Source of the DNA: Porphyrobacter sp. LM 6
Lineage (GTDB): Bacteria > Pseudomonadota > Alphaproteobacteria > Sphingomonadales > Sphingomonadaceae
Direction: 5' to 3'
DNA: 64,000 nucleotides
NCBI RefSeq assembly: GCF_001720465.1
Contig: NZ_CP017113.1
Location: forward strand, 682,001-746,000
This document shows positions 40,286 to 48,593 of the stretch, in pieces. Position 1 is the stretch's first letter. Every line of letters starts with the position of its first letter. The translations under genes and the position numbers were made by a program. The notes below the pieces were generated by a model that was not told the DNA's origin, made no database searches, and worked only from the letters and a program-made list of their open reading frames with translations.

Positions 40286-41293
40286 ATGAACAACCCCTCC
40301 GAACCACCCCGCCAGCCCGACGCCGAGGAAGCGCTGATTCGCGGTGCGCTGCCGCCCGAAATCAACCACCGCCTGCGTTCCGCCCGCATTGTCTCCCGCC
40401 GTGCGGTGATCGTTGCCGAGGCCGGCGACCTGTCCGATGCGGACCGCTCCGCGCTGGAAAACGCCATCACTGCCGCATTGTCCCCGCTCGCCGAAATTGA
40501 CGAGGTGCGCATCGCGCTGACGGGAGAGCGCCGCCGCCGCCGGTTGATCGCGGTCGGATCGGGCAAGGGCGGGGTCGGCAAGTCGACGCTCACCACCAAC
40601 CTTGCGGTCGCCCTCGCGCGGATGGGGCGCCGCGTCGGGGTGATCGATGGCGACATCTACGGCCCCTCGCAGCCCAAGCTGCTCAAGACCGAAGGCATCA
40701 AGCCCACCGCCACGCCCGAGGGCGACAAGCTGGTGGCGATCGATACGCCCTATGGCGTGAAGGTCCTTTCGATGGGGCACATCGTCGCCCCCGGCAAGGC
40801 GCTGGCATGGCGCGGGCCGATGACCGGCAAGGCGCTCACCCAGCTGGTCGATGCCGAGTGGGGCGATACCGATCTGCTGCTGATCGACCTGCCGCCGGGC
40901 ACCGGTGATGTTCAGCTTTCGATGCTGTCGACCCACAAGCCCGATGGCGCGGTGCTGGTGTCCACCCCGCAGGACCTTGCGCTGATCGATGCTGCGCGCG
41001 CCGGGCAGCTGTTCGAACAGGGCGATGTGCCGATCATCGGGCTGGTCGAGAACATGGCCGGATACGCCTGCCCGCATTGCGGCGAGATGAGTGATCCTTT
41101 CGGGCAAGGCGGCGTGGAGAAGTTCGCCGCCGCGCTCGAAATCCCCTTCCTCGGCCGGGTGCCGCTGACGCTGGCGACGCGCATGGCGGGCGACAAGGGC
41201 GAGCCTCCGGCAGCGGGGGATGACGAAACCGCTGCGCCTTTCGTGGCGATTGCCGAGCGGCTGGCGCGCTGGCTCGATACCGGGACGATCTAG
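40286..41293 (+). CDS. Mrp/NBP35 iron-sulfur carrier ATPase
   Basis: 335 residues. An N-terminal MIP18-like helical/beta segment of about 70 residues is followed by a deviant Walker A GSGKGGVGKST, DGDIYGPSQPKLL, switch II DLPPGTGDVQLS and the cluster-binding CPHC in GYACPHCGEM. It carries or inserts Fe-S clusters (ApbC/Mrp role). A molybdenum-enzyme gene follows after three bases, so the two are probably co-transcribed. Confidence 0.93.
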   Translation: MNNPSEPPRQPDAEEALIRGALPPEINHRLRSARIVSRRAVIVAEAGDLSDADRSALENAITAALSPLAEIDEVRIALTGERRRRRLIAVGSGKGGVGKSTLTTNLAVALARMGRRVGVIDGDIYGPSQPKLLKTEGIKPTATPEGDKLVAIDTPYGVKVLSMGHIVAPGKALAWRGPMTGKALTQLVDAEWGDTDLLLIDLPPGTGDVQLSMLSTHKPDGAVLVSTPQDLALIDAARAGQLFEQGDVPIIGLVENMAGYACPHCGEMSDPFGQGGVEKFAAALEIPFLGRVPLTLATRMAGDKGEPPAAGDDETAAPFVAIAERLARWLDTGTI

Positions 41294-41296
41294 GCG

Positions 41297-43570
41297 ATGG
41301 AGGTCACGCGGCGCGGAATGCTGACCGGGGCTGCCGTAGGCGGCGGTCTGTTGGTGGCATGGTGGTTGATGCCGCGCAGCTACCGCACGCCGCTGGTGGC
41401 GGTCAGCGACGAACAGGTGTTCGGCGCGTGGCTCAAGATCGCCCATGACGGCGTGGTGACGGTCGCGGTGCCGCAGCTCGAGATGGGACAGGGGATCACC
41501 ACACTGCTGCCGCAGATCGTGGCCTATGAACTGGGGGCGGACTGGCGGCAGATCGCGGTCGAACCGGCGCCGGTATCGGGTGCCTATGGCAATGTCCCGC
41601 TGGCGCGCAAATGGATCACGCTCTGGGATCCGGTGGCCGCGGGCCTTTCGGATCGGACCGATACGATGATGGCGGAGCGCTTTGTCGGATCGCAGCGTTT
41701 CACCGCGACCGCCGACGGCACCTCGCTCGAAGCCTATGAAATGCCTTGCCGTGAGGCTGCTGCCGCCGCGCGGGCGATGCTGGCGCAGGAAGCTGCATCG
41801 CGCTGGGGCGTGGCATGGGAAGAATGCGAGGTCACCGGCGGCTTCGTAACCCACGGCGATAACCGCGCCAGCTTTGGCGAGCTGGCGGAGGCGGCTGCCG
41901 AGTGGACACCGCCCGATCCGCCGCCGCTCCGTCCCGAGCCGATGCGCGAAAAGCCCCTGCCTGCCGAGGCCGAGGAAATGCCCGCCTATCCGCGGCTTGA
42001 TTTGCCCTCCAAGGTCGATGGTTCGCACCGTTTCGCGGGTGATGTGCGACTGCCGGGCATGGTGTTCGCTTCGATCCGCCATGGCCCCGCCGACGGGAGC
42101 GAGCTGGCGGGCTTCAACCGCGATGCTGTCGCCGGGATCAAGGGACTGGCAGGGATCGTCGAAAGCAAGCGCTGGATCGCGGTGGCTGCCTCCACATGGT
42201 GGAGCGCCGAGCAGGCGCTCGACGCGATGAAGCCGCGCTTTGCCACGACCACGCCGGTCAGCAGCACCGATCTTGCCGCCCGGCTCGATACGACGCTGAC
42301 GGGCGGCGAGGGCTTTACCATTGCCGAAACCGGGTTCGGCGGGGACGCCTTCACGCGGGTCGACATGGGGCGGCGCTACGAGATCGAGCCCGCCTATGCC
42401 GCGCCGGTCGAAACCGCCACGGCGGCAGCGCATTTCGTCGACGGGCGGCTCGATCTGTGGATCGCCACGCAGGCGCCCGAACAGGCGCGGATCGCCGCAG
42501 CGCGCGCGATCGGCATTTCGGTCGAGGATGTTGCGCTTTATCCGATGCCCGCCGGGGGCAGCTTCGATGCGCGGCTCGAGCATGATCATGCGATCGAGAT
42601 CGCGCTGATTGCCCGCGAACTGGGCCGCCCCGTGCAGCTGACCTGGCCGCGCCGCGACGAGATCATTCGCAGCCGTCCGCGTGCGCCGGCTTGGGTGCTG
42701 ATGGGCGCGCAGCTTTCCCGCACCAACCCCGGCGCGATCGAAGCGATGCGGATGCGGATCGCAACTCCGCCGGCGGCCCGCGAATTCGGCAAGCGGCTGT
42801 TCGGCAATCTCACTCCGGCTGCCGCGATCCGCGAGACGGCGGGCGAGCCCGATCCGCTCGCCTGCGAGGGCGCGGTGCCGCCCTATCAGGTGCCTGCGCT
42901 GCTGGTGGAACACGTGCCGGTAGAGATCGGCCTGCCGGTCGGCCGGGTGCGCGGCAATGCCTATGGGCCGACCACCTTTGCGATCGAAAGCTTCATCGAC
43001 GAAATCGCCGCCAAGCACGAACGCGAGCCGCTGTCGTTCCGCATGATGATGCTCGGCAGCGACGTGCGGCTGGCCGCGTGCCTGCAACGCGCCGCACAGC
43101 TCGCCGGATGGGATGGCGGGGTCAACCAGAGCGGGCAGGGCCTCGCCTGTGCGCGGATCGGCGACGGGCCGGATGCCGCGCGCATCGCCTGCGTTGCCAC
43201 TGCGCGGCAGGGCGAGGGCGGGGTACGGGTGATCCGGCTTTCGGCGGCAGTCGATATCGGGCGGATCGTCAACCACGACATTGCGCTCCAGCAGATCGAG
43301 GGCGGCTTGGTGTTCGGGATCGGCATGGCGCTCGGCAATCCGGTCAAGCTGCGCAGCGGGTTGCCGGAAAACACCGACTATACCGGGCTGGGCCTGCCGA
43401 CACTGGCCGATTGCCCGGAAATGCGGATCGTGTTCATGACCAGCGATGCGCCGCCCGCCGACCCTGGCGAGCTTGGTGCGGTGGTGGCCCCGCCGGCGAT
43501 CGCCAATGCGCTGTTTTCGGCGACGGGCTTGCGTCTGCGCCGCCTGCCCCTACTTTCGGACGGCACATGA
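41297..43570 (+). CDS. Molybdopterin-binding aldehyde/isoquinoline oxidoreductase large subunit
   Basis: 757 residues of the xanthine-dehydrogenase family, IorB-like. A Tat-like start (EVTRRGMLTGAAVGGGLLVAWWL) implies export. Residues with VTVAVPQLEMGQGITTLLPQ (first MoCo contact), then the a/b hammerhead (VDGSHRFAGDVRLPGMVFASIRHGP) and the C-terminal IVNHDIALQQIEGG and GELGAVVAPPAIANAL (the active-site Glu-type motif GE-G near the end) match the family. The usual [2Fe-2S] small subunit gene is not adjacent. Substrate unknown. Confidence 0.88.
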   Translation: MEVTRRGMLTGAAVGGGLLVAWWLMPRSYRTPLVAVSDEQVFGAWLKIAHDGVVTVAVPQLEMGQGITTLLPQIVAYELGADWRQIAVEPAPVSGAYGNVPLARKWITLWDPVAAGLSDRTDTMMAERFVGSQRFTATADGTSLEAYEMPCREAAAAARAMLAQEAASRWGVAWEECEVTGGFVTHGDNRASFGELAEAAAEWTPPDPPPLRPEPMREKPLPAEAEEMPAYPRLDLPSKVDGSHRFAGDVRLPGMVFASIRHGPADGSELAGFNRDAVAGIKGLAGIVESKRWIAVAASTWWSAEQALDAMKPRFATTTPVSSTDLAARLDTTLTGGEGFTIAETGFGGDAFTRVDMGRRYEIEPAYAAPVETATAAAHFVDGRLDLWIATQAPEQARIAAARAIGISVEDVALYPMPAGGSFDARLEHDHAIEIALIARELGRPVQLTWPRRDEIIRSRPRAPAWVLMGAQLSRTNPGAIEAMRMRIATPPAAREFGKRLFGNLTPAAAIRETAGEPDPLACEGAVPPYQVPALLVEHVPVEIGLPVGRVRGNAYGPTTFAIESFIDEIAAKHEREPLSFRMMMLGSDVRLAACLQRAAQLAGWDGGVNQSGQGLACARIGDGPDAARIACVATARQGEGGVRVIRLSAAVDIGRIVNHDIALQQIEGGLVFGIGMALGNPVKLRSGLPENTDYTGLGLPTLADCPEMRIVFMTSDAPPADPGELGAVVAPPAIANALFSATGLRLRRLPLLSDGT

Positions 43571-43649
43571 CCCGGACAAATTCACCTCTCGCGGTCCGGA
43601 AGTTCGCGTCTTGCCGGAAACCAAACGCCCCCCGAACGTTAGGGCCGCT

Positions 43650-44696
43650 ATGACCTGGCAGACCCAGCGCCTTCCGGGCGATCATCCCCCCGCCCGAAGC
43701 GGCAAGATCGGCGTGATGCTGGTCAATCTCGGCACGCCCGACGGGCCCGATCCGGATTCGGTCCGGCGCTATCTCAAGCAGTTCCTGTCGGATCGCCGCG
43801 TGGTCGAGATCCCGCCGATCGTATGGCAGATCATCCTGCGCGGCATCATTCTCAACACCCGGCCCCAGAAAAGCTCCAAGGCCTACAGCAAGATCTGGAC
43901 CGAGCGCGGCTCGCCGCTCGCCGATATCACCGCGCGGCAGGCCGAGGCGATGGCCAAGACTTTCGTTGCCCGCTTTGGCGAGACGGTCGTGGTCGAATAC
44001 GCGATGCGTTACGGCAAGCCTTCGATCGAAAGCCGGCTGACCGCGCTGATGGCGGAGGGGTGCGACCGCATCCTCATCGCCCCGATGTATCCGCAATATT
44101 GCGCCGCCACCACCGCGACCGTGTTCGACGAGGTGGCGCGCGTACTCGGGCAGATGCGCTGGCAACCGGCGCTGCGCTTCGTGCCGCCCTATCACGATGA
44201 TCCCGGCTATATCGGCGCGCTGGCAGAGGATCTGACCCGGCAGGTGCGCGGCCTCAGCTTCAAGCCTGAAGTCATGCTGCTGAGCTTCCATGGGATGCCG
44301 CAGCAGACGCTGGAGAAGGGCGATCCCTATTACTGCCACTGCATGAAGACCGCCCGCCTTCTGCGCGAGGCGCTGGAAGTGCGCCCCGAGTTTTCGGGCG
44401 TGCGGTTTGAAACCACCTTCCAATCGCGCTTCGGCCCCGCGGCGTGGCTTGAACCCTCGACCGATGCGACGCTGATCGCGGAAGGCGGCAAGGGGACCAA
44501 GCGGCTGGTGGTCGCAGCCCCCGGCTTTGCGGCGGACTGTGTCGAGACGATGGAAGAGCTCGCGCTCGAAGGGCGTGACGAGTTCATCGAGGCAGGCGGC
44601 GAGGATTATGCGGTGCTCGATTGCCTCAACACCTCGGGTGATGGCCTCGTCATGATCGAGACAATGCTGCGGCGCGAGCTTTCCGGCTGGATTTGA
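43650..44696 (+). CDS. hemH: Ferrochelatase
   Basis: 348 residues. KIGVMLVNLGTPDGP at the start, the catalytic LLSFHGMPQ (His), PYYCHCMKTA, FQSRFGPAAWLEPST and the C-terminal PGFAADCVETMEEL are the standard motifs. Inserts Fe2+ into protoporphyrin IX, the last step of heme synthesis. ATG 43650 has AGGG 6 bases upstream. A P450 gene follows, a heme consumer, though separated by 66 bases. Confidence 0.96.
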   Translation: MTWQTQRLPGDHPPARSGKIGVMLVNLGTPDGPDPDSVRRYLKQFLSDRRVVEIPPIVWQIILRGIILNTRPQKSSKAYSKIWTERGSPLADITARQAEAMAKTFVARFGETVVVEYAMRYGKPSIESRLTALMAEGCDRILIAPMYPQYCAATTATVFDEVARVLGQMRWQPALRFVPPYHDDPGYIGALAEDLTRQVRGLSFKPEVMLLSFHGMPQQTLEKGDPYYCHCMKTARLLREALEVRPEFSGVRFETTFQSRFGPAAWLEPSTDATLIAEGGKGTKRLVVAAPGFAADCVETMEELALEGRDEFIEAGGEDYAVLDCLNTSGDGLVMIETMLRRELSGWI

Positions 44697-44762
44697 GCGC
44701 GGGGATTATTTACACCCAAGTCAGTTGCGAATCCGAACCTGTAACGGAGCCCGAAACCGACC

Positions 44763-46178
44763 ATGGCGACCCTTGCCGAAGCCCCGACTGCTCGTGATGC
44801 TGCCCCTGCCGATGCTCCGCGTCACTGGGGTGAAGGCCGTCTGACCGAAGCGGACCTTGCCCATATCCCGGGCGAGGCAGGCTGGCCGGTGGTCGGCAAC
44901 ACCTTCACCATGCTTGCCAATCCGCACGCCTTTGCCGACCGGATGATCAAGACCCACGGCAAGGTTTACAAGAACCGCGCCTTTGGCGGCTGGCAGATCG
45001 CGCTGATCGGGGCCGAGGCGAACGAGCTGCTGCTGTTCAACAAGGACAAGATTTTCTCCAGCGAACAGGGCTGGGGACCGGTGCTCGACCAGCTGTTCCC
45101 GCGCGGGCTGATGCTGATCGATTTCGAGCATCACCGCATTGACCGCCGCGCGCTGTCGATCGCGTTCAAGCCCGAACCGATGCGCCACTATTCGGGCGCG
45201 CTCAATCGCGGGATTGCGCGCGAGGTGGCCGGCTGGGCGGGGCCGATGGAGTTCTATCCGGCGATCAAGAAGCTCACGCTCGATCTCGCGGCGGATAGCT
45301 TCATCGGGCTGCCGTGGGGGCCGGAAGCCGACAAGATCAATGAGGCTTTCGTCGACATGGTGCAGGCCTCGGTCGCGCCGGTGCGCAAGCCGCTGCCCTT
45401 CACCAAGATGAAGAAGGGCGTGGATGGCCGCGCGTTTCTCGTCGAGTATTTCACCCGCGAAACCCTGCGCCGCCGCGCGGAAGGCGGGGGGCAGGACATG
45501 TTCAGCCAGTTCGCCACCGCGACCCGCGAGGACGGCTCGCTGCTGCCGGTCGACGAAGTGGTCGATCACATGAACTTCCTGATGATGGCGGCGCATGACA
45601 CCATCACCTCCTCGGCCACCTCGCTGATCTATCACCTCGCCACCAACCCCGAATGGCAGGAGAAACTGCGCGAGGAAATCATGGCAGTCACCGGCGGGCC
45701 GGATGGCGACGGCAACCCGCGCCCGCTCGATTATGATGACCTCGCCAAGCTCGATCTGACCGAGATGGCGTTCAAGGAATCGCTGCGGATGGTGCCGCCT
45801 GTGCCCTCGATGCCGCGCCGGGCGCTGCGCGAGTTCGAGTATGGCGGATACCGCATTCCGGCGGGCGCGATGGTGGGGATCAATATCTACTGGACCCACC
45901 ACTCCGAGGAATATTGGGACAAGCCCTTCACCTTCGATCCGATGCGCTTCACGCCTGACAAGGTGAAGGCACGGCACAAGTATGCGTGGGTGCCGTTTGG
46001 CGGGGGCGCGCATATGTGCCTGGGGCTGCACTTTGCCTATATGCAGGTGAAGATCCTGCTGGCGCAGCTGCTCCAGCGCTACCGGATCGAGGCTGCACCG
46101 GGCTACAATCCCGAATGGCAGGACTGGCCGATCCCGCAGCCCAAGGACGGGCTCAAGGTCACCTTCAAACCGCTTTGA
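44763..46178 (+). CDS. Cytochrome P450
   Basis: 471 residues, soluble. PGEAGWPVVGNTF is the N-terminal proline-rich part; MMAAHDTITSSATSL is the I-helix oxygen-binding motif (AGxDT as AAHDT); FKESLRMVPPVPSMPRRAL holds ExxR; FDPMRFTPD is the PERF-like segment; FGGGAHMCLGLHFA is the heme loop with Cys419. It is not CYP153-like; the heme-loop style FGGGAHMCLG is nearer CYP51/CYP26-type enzymes. No ferredoxin or reductase gene is adjacent, so redox partners lie elsewhere. Substrate cannot be assigned. Confidence 0.93.
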   Translation: MATLAEAPTARDAAPADAPRHWGEGRLTEADLAHIPGEAGWPVVGNTFTMLANPHAFADRMIKTHGKVYKNRAFGGWQIALIGAEANELLLFNKDKIFSSEQGWGPVLDQLFPRGLMLIDFEHHRIDRRALSIAFKPEPMRHYSGALNRGIAREVAGWAGPMEFYPAIKKLTLDLAADSFIGLPWGPEADKINEAFVDMVQASVAPVRKPLPFTKMKKGVDGRAFLVEYFTRETLRRRAEGGGQDMFSQFATATREDGSLLPVDEVVDHMNFLMMAAHDTITSSATSLIYHLATNPEWQEKLREEIMAVTGGPDGDGNPRPLDYDDLAKLDLTEMAFKESLRMVPPVPSMPRRALREFEYGGYRIPAGAMVGINIYWTHHSEEYWDKPFTFDPMRFTPDKVKARHKYAWVPFGGGAHMCLGLHFAYMQVKILLAQLLQRYRIEAAPGYNPEWQDWPIPQPKDGLKVTFKPL

Positions 46179-46200
46179 TTGTCCGCATCGCGTCCGCGAT

Positions 46201-46265
46201 GCGAAATCCTCGCTCACACGGCCTGACGGCCGCGTCGCTGCGGGCGGCCGTTCGGCCTTGCGGCG
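46201..46265. repeat. Dispersed intergenic repeat, copy 1
   Basis: GCGAAATCCTCGCTC (46201-46215) followed by a TCGCTGCGGGCGGCCGTTCGG-type block to about 46265. A second copy with the same two blocks in the same order lies at 51677-51740, downstream of tRNA-Lys. The end is GC-rich and hairpin-forming (GCGGCGGCTGCGCCGCC follows). Confidence 0.75.
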
Positions 46266-46288
46266 GCTGCGCCGCCGAGTGCCACAGA

Positions 46289-46304
46289 TGTTCCACGTGG
46301 AACA
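46289..46304. promoter_or_regulatory. parS centromere-like site 2 (ParB-binding palindrome)
   Basis: TGTTCCACGTGGAACA, identical in all 16 bases to the site at 8367-8382, again intergenic (between the P450 and SdhAF4 genes). The two copies are about 37.9 kb apart. Confidence 0.85.
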
Positions 46305-46313
46305 TTGGCTAGC

Positions 46314-46349
46314 GGGGCCTAGAGGGGGTCTAAGGGGGGTCTAGGCGGG
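46314..46349 (+). other. G-quadruplex-forming motif
   Basis: Four G-runs (GGGG 46314-46317, GGGGG 46324-46328, GGGGGG 46334-46339, GGG 46347-46349) with loops of 6, 5 and 7 bases satisfy the G3+N1-7 rule on the plus strand. It lies ten bases right of parS copy 2 and before the 3' end of the SdhAF4 gene. Confidence 0.6.
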
Positions 46350-46369
46350 CCTGCCGCGCACCTCCCTTA

Positions 46370-46528
46370 TCAAAAATCGACTGCGATCCCGTCTTTCTCC
46401 CAATCCCCATAGCGGGTGGGGCTGAGCTTTTCGTCCTGCTCGACGGGCCTCGGCGCGGGCACCGGATCGTTGGTCCAGTGGGCGGGCTTCCTGAAATTCT
46501 TCGCGGCTTCGGACTTTTCCTTGGTCAT
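46370..46528 (-). CDS. Succinate dehydrogenase assembly factor 4 (DUF1674)
   Basis: A 52-residue protein ending LSPTRYGDWEKDGIAVDF, the invariant C-terminal signature of SdhAF4/DUF1674 (PTRYGDWExxG...DF). The family helps mature flavinylated SdhA. ATG 46528 with GGGAGG upstream is used; an in-frame start at 46564 would add 12 residues. No sdh genes are in the window. It is divergent from rsmB. Confidence 0.88.
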   Translation of the reverse strand: MTKEKSEAAKNFRKPAHWTNDPVPAPRPVEQDEKLSPTRYGDWEKDGIAVDF

Positions 46529-46601
46529 GGCCTCCCAAATGCGCGTGCTGGCGCTTGGTTTCAATAGGGGTTAGGGGCGCGTTTGTGGCCCGCATCGCCG
46601 G

Positions 46602-46643
46602 GGAGCGAAAAACCGGTTCCCACTTTTTCGCGCGATGCTCTAG
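46602..46643. repeat. RIME-like alphaproteobacterial intergenic repeat
   Basis: The stretch contains GCGAAAAA (46605-46612) and its exact inverse TTTTTCGC (46624-46631) around AACCGGTTCCCAC, then GCGATGCTCTAG. Words of the form AACCGGTTCCCACTTTT..CGATGCTC are familiar from RIME-type repeats of rhizobia and relatives. It abuts the rsmB start. Confidence 0.6.
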
Positions 46644-46648
46644 GGGCC

Positions 46649-47902
46649 GTGCATGGCATTACCCCCGGACTTCCCGTGCGCCGTGCTGCGCTCCGCCTGC
46701 TCGATGCCGTGTTCCGGCGGGGCGAGACGCTGGAACAGGCGGAAGGCCCCGCGCTCGCCGATATCCGCAAGGCCCCCGACCGCGCGCTGACCAAGGCGAT
46801 CGCGGGCGAGACCCTGCGCTGGCTGACCGATATCGATGCGTTGATCGACAGCGCGACCAAACAGAACCTGCCCGAAGACGCCAAGGCGCGCATGGTGCTG
46901 CGGCTGATGCTGGCGCAGGCGCTGCGGCTCGATACGCCCCCGCACGCGGTGATCGCCACCGGCCTGCCGCTGCTCGCCGGCGGGCCGCGGCGATTGGCGC
47001 ACGGGGTGTTCTCGGCGCTGGTGAAGCAGGGCGCGGCGCTGCCCGAGGTGCCGACCCTGCCCGAACGCGTCACCGCCCGCTGGGGCGCGGACAAGGCCGC
47101 CGCGATCGCCCCCGGCCTCGCCTACCCGCCCGAGCTTGACCTTGCCTTGAAAGATACGGGCGCAACCGAGGCCCGCGCCGTCCAGATGGGCGGGATCAGC
47201 CTGGCCCCCGGCCATGTCCGCCTGCCGCGCGGCGCGGCGGTGGAGAGCCTCGCCGATTTCAAGGCGGGCGACTGGTGGGTGCAGGATCTCGCCGCTTCGA
47301 TCCCCGCGCGCTTGCTGGGGGCGGGAGAGGGGCGCAACGTGCTCGATCTGTGCGCCGCGCCCGGCGGCAAGACGATGCAGCTGGCGGCGAGCGGGTGGAA
47401 TGTCACCGCGCTCGATCTGTCGAAGCGGCGGCTCGATCTGCTCAAGGACAATCTCAAGCGCACCGGGCTGAAAGCCGCGCCCGTCCGCGCCGATGCGCTG
47501 ACGTGGGAGCCGAAGCACCGCTTCGATGCAATCCTGATTGATGCCCCGTGCTCGGCCACCGGCACCTGCCGTCGCCACCCCGATGTGCTCCACCGCATCG
47601 GCAAGGGCCAGATTGCCGAGATGGTCGAACTGCAACGCGCGCTCACGTCGCGGGCGGCGGGCTGGCTCAATCCCGGAGGCTGGCTGGTCTATGCGGTGTG
47701 CTCGCTCGAAGCCGAAGAGGGCGAGAGCCAAGCGGCGTGGATCGATGCCGAACTGGGTCTGACGCCCCAGCCGGTCACGGCAGAGGAACTGCCCGCCGGT
47801 CTCACTCCCACACCCGAAGGCTGGCTGCGGACGCATCCCGGAATGCTGGCCGATCACGGCGGGCTCGACGGGTTCTTCGTGGCGCGGTGGGTGAAGCAAT
47901 AA
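46649..47902 (+). CDS. rsmB: 16S rRNA (cytosine-967-C5)-methyltransferase
   Basis: 417 residues from GTG 46649. The N-terminal NusB-like RNA-binding domain (VRRAALRLLDAVFRRG, LPEDAKARMVLRLMLAQALRL) precedes the catalytic domain: LDLCAAPGGKTMQLAA (motif I), DAPCSATGTCRRHPD (motif IV Cys) and VYAVCSLEAEEGE (motif VI with the nucleophile Cys). The exact start is uncertain because the upstream 46 bases are a repeat; a TTG at 46583 would read through that repeat and is unlikely. Confidence 0.9.
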   Translation: MHGITPGLPVRRAALRLLDAVFRRGETLEQAEGPALADIRKAPDRALTKAIAGETLRWLTDIDALIDSATKQNLPEDAKARMVLRLMLAQALRLDTPPHAVIATGLPLLAGGPRRLAHGVFSALVKQGAALPEVPTLPERVTARWGADKAAAIAPGLAYPPELDLALKDTGATEARAVQMGGISLAPGHVRLPRGAAVESLADFKAGDWWVQDLAASIPARLLGAGEGRNVLDLCAAPGGKTMQLAASGWNVTALDLSKRRLDLLKDNLKRTGLKAAPVRADALTWEPKHRFDAILIDAPCSATGTCRRHPDVLHRIGKGQIAEMVELQRALTSRAAGWLNPGGWLVYAVCSLEAEEGESQAAWIDAELGLTPQPVTAEELPAGLTPTPEGWLRTHPGMLADHGGLDGFFVARWVKQ

Positions 47903-47906
47903 CTCA

Positions 47907-47994
47907 ACCGTCTTCCCGGGCTTGACCCGGGATCCCGCTTTTCTCTTCGAAGGCGAAAGGCAGCGGGACCCCGGATCAAGTCCGGGGCGACGGT
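47907..47994. repeat. Intergenic inverted repeat (REP-like)
   Basis: Arms of 33 bases, 47907-47939 and 47962-47994, are complementary with a handful of mismatches (cores CCCGGGCTTGACCCGGGA and CCCCGGATCAAGTCCGGGG) around a 22-base loop. Such GGATCAAGTCC-type palindromes are common between genes in sphingomonads. It separates rsmB from the DM13 gene. Confidence 0.8.
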
Positions 47995-48072
47995 AAGTTG
48001 GGGGCGAGGGTAACCGGATCGAACTGTCCCGCGAATGGTGCAGCAACGCCCATTCGCGAAAGACCCCTTCCC

Positions 48073-48543
48073 ATGAAAAAGCTCCTCCTCCTCGCCGCCA
48101 CCCATCTGGGCGCAGTCGCGCTCGGTTTTGCCCTCGGGGTCTATTTCCTGCCGATCCTTGTGGCCGAACGCGCGCCCGATGCCGCGCAGCTTGCCGCTGC
48201 GGCGAAGTCCGCCGCCTACTCCGCCACCTTCAGGAAGGACCTGCCCGGCAGCGACGAGTTCCACTGGGGCACCGGCACGATCAGCGTCACCCCGCAGCGC
48301 ATCGTCCACCAGGGCGAACTGGCGCCGGGGCCGGATTACAAGATCTACCTCGCCCCCCGCTATGTCGACAACGATGCCGATTTCCGCGCGATCAAGGCGC
48401 AATCGGTGCAGCTGGGTTCGATCAAGAGCTACAACGGCTTCATCATCGATGTGCCGCCGGGCGTGAATATCGAGAACTACGATACCGTGGTGATCTGGTG
48501 CGAAGCCTTCGGCAAGTTCATCACCGCCGCCAAATACCGCTGA
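48073..48543 (+). CDS. DM13-domain membrane-anchored protein
   Basis: 156 residues: an N-terminal signal anchor (LLLLAATHLGAVALGFALGVYFLPILV) and a DM13 domain (DEFHWGTGTISV, DYKIYLAPRYVDND, LGSIKSYNGFIIDVPPG, YDTVVIWCEAFGKFITAAKY). The conserved Cys in VIWCEAF is proposed to take part in electron transfer in this family. It faces the periplasm. Isolated between rsmB and the convergent msrA. Confidence 0.85.
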   Translation: MKKLLLLAATHLGAVALGFALGVYFLPILVAERAPDAAQLAAAAKSAAYSATFRKDLPGSDEFHWGTGTISVTPQRIVHQGELAPGPDYKIYLAPRYVDNDADFRAIKAQSVQLGSIKSYNGFIIDVPPGVNIENYDTVVIWCEAFGKFITAAKYR

Positions 48544-48554
48544 GGGTAGCACTG

Positions 48555-48584
48555 GCCCCGCGGCGGATTGCTCCGCCGCGGGGC
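48555..48584. terminator. Hairpin between convergent DM13 and msrA genes
   Basis: GCCCCGCGGCGGA (48555-48567), loop TTGC, and TCCGCCGCGGGGC (48572-48584) form a perfect 13-bp stem. There is no U-run on either side, so it may slow or protect transcripts rather than act as a classic terminator. Confidence 0.55.
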
Positions 48585-48593
48585 TAGCCCTGC

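Noticed and set aside
40214..43276. A 1020-codon open frame on the minus strand opposite mrp and the molybdenum oxidoreductase
   Set aside because: It is antisense to two clear genes, Arg/His/Gly-rich, with no domain; a product of GC-rich codon bias.
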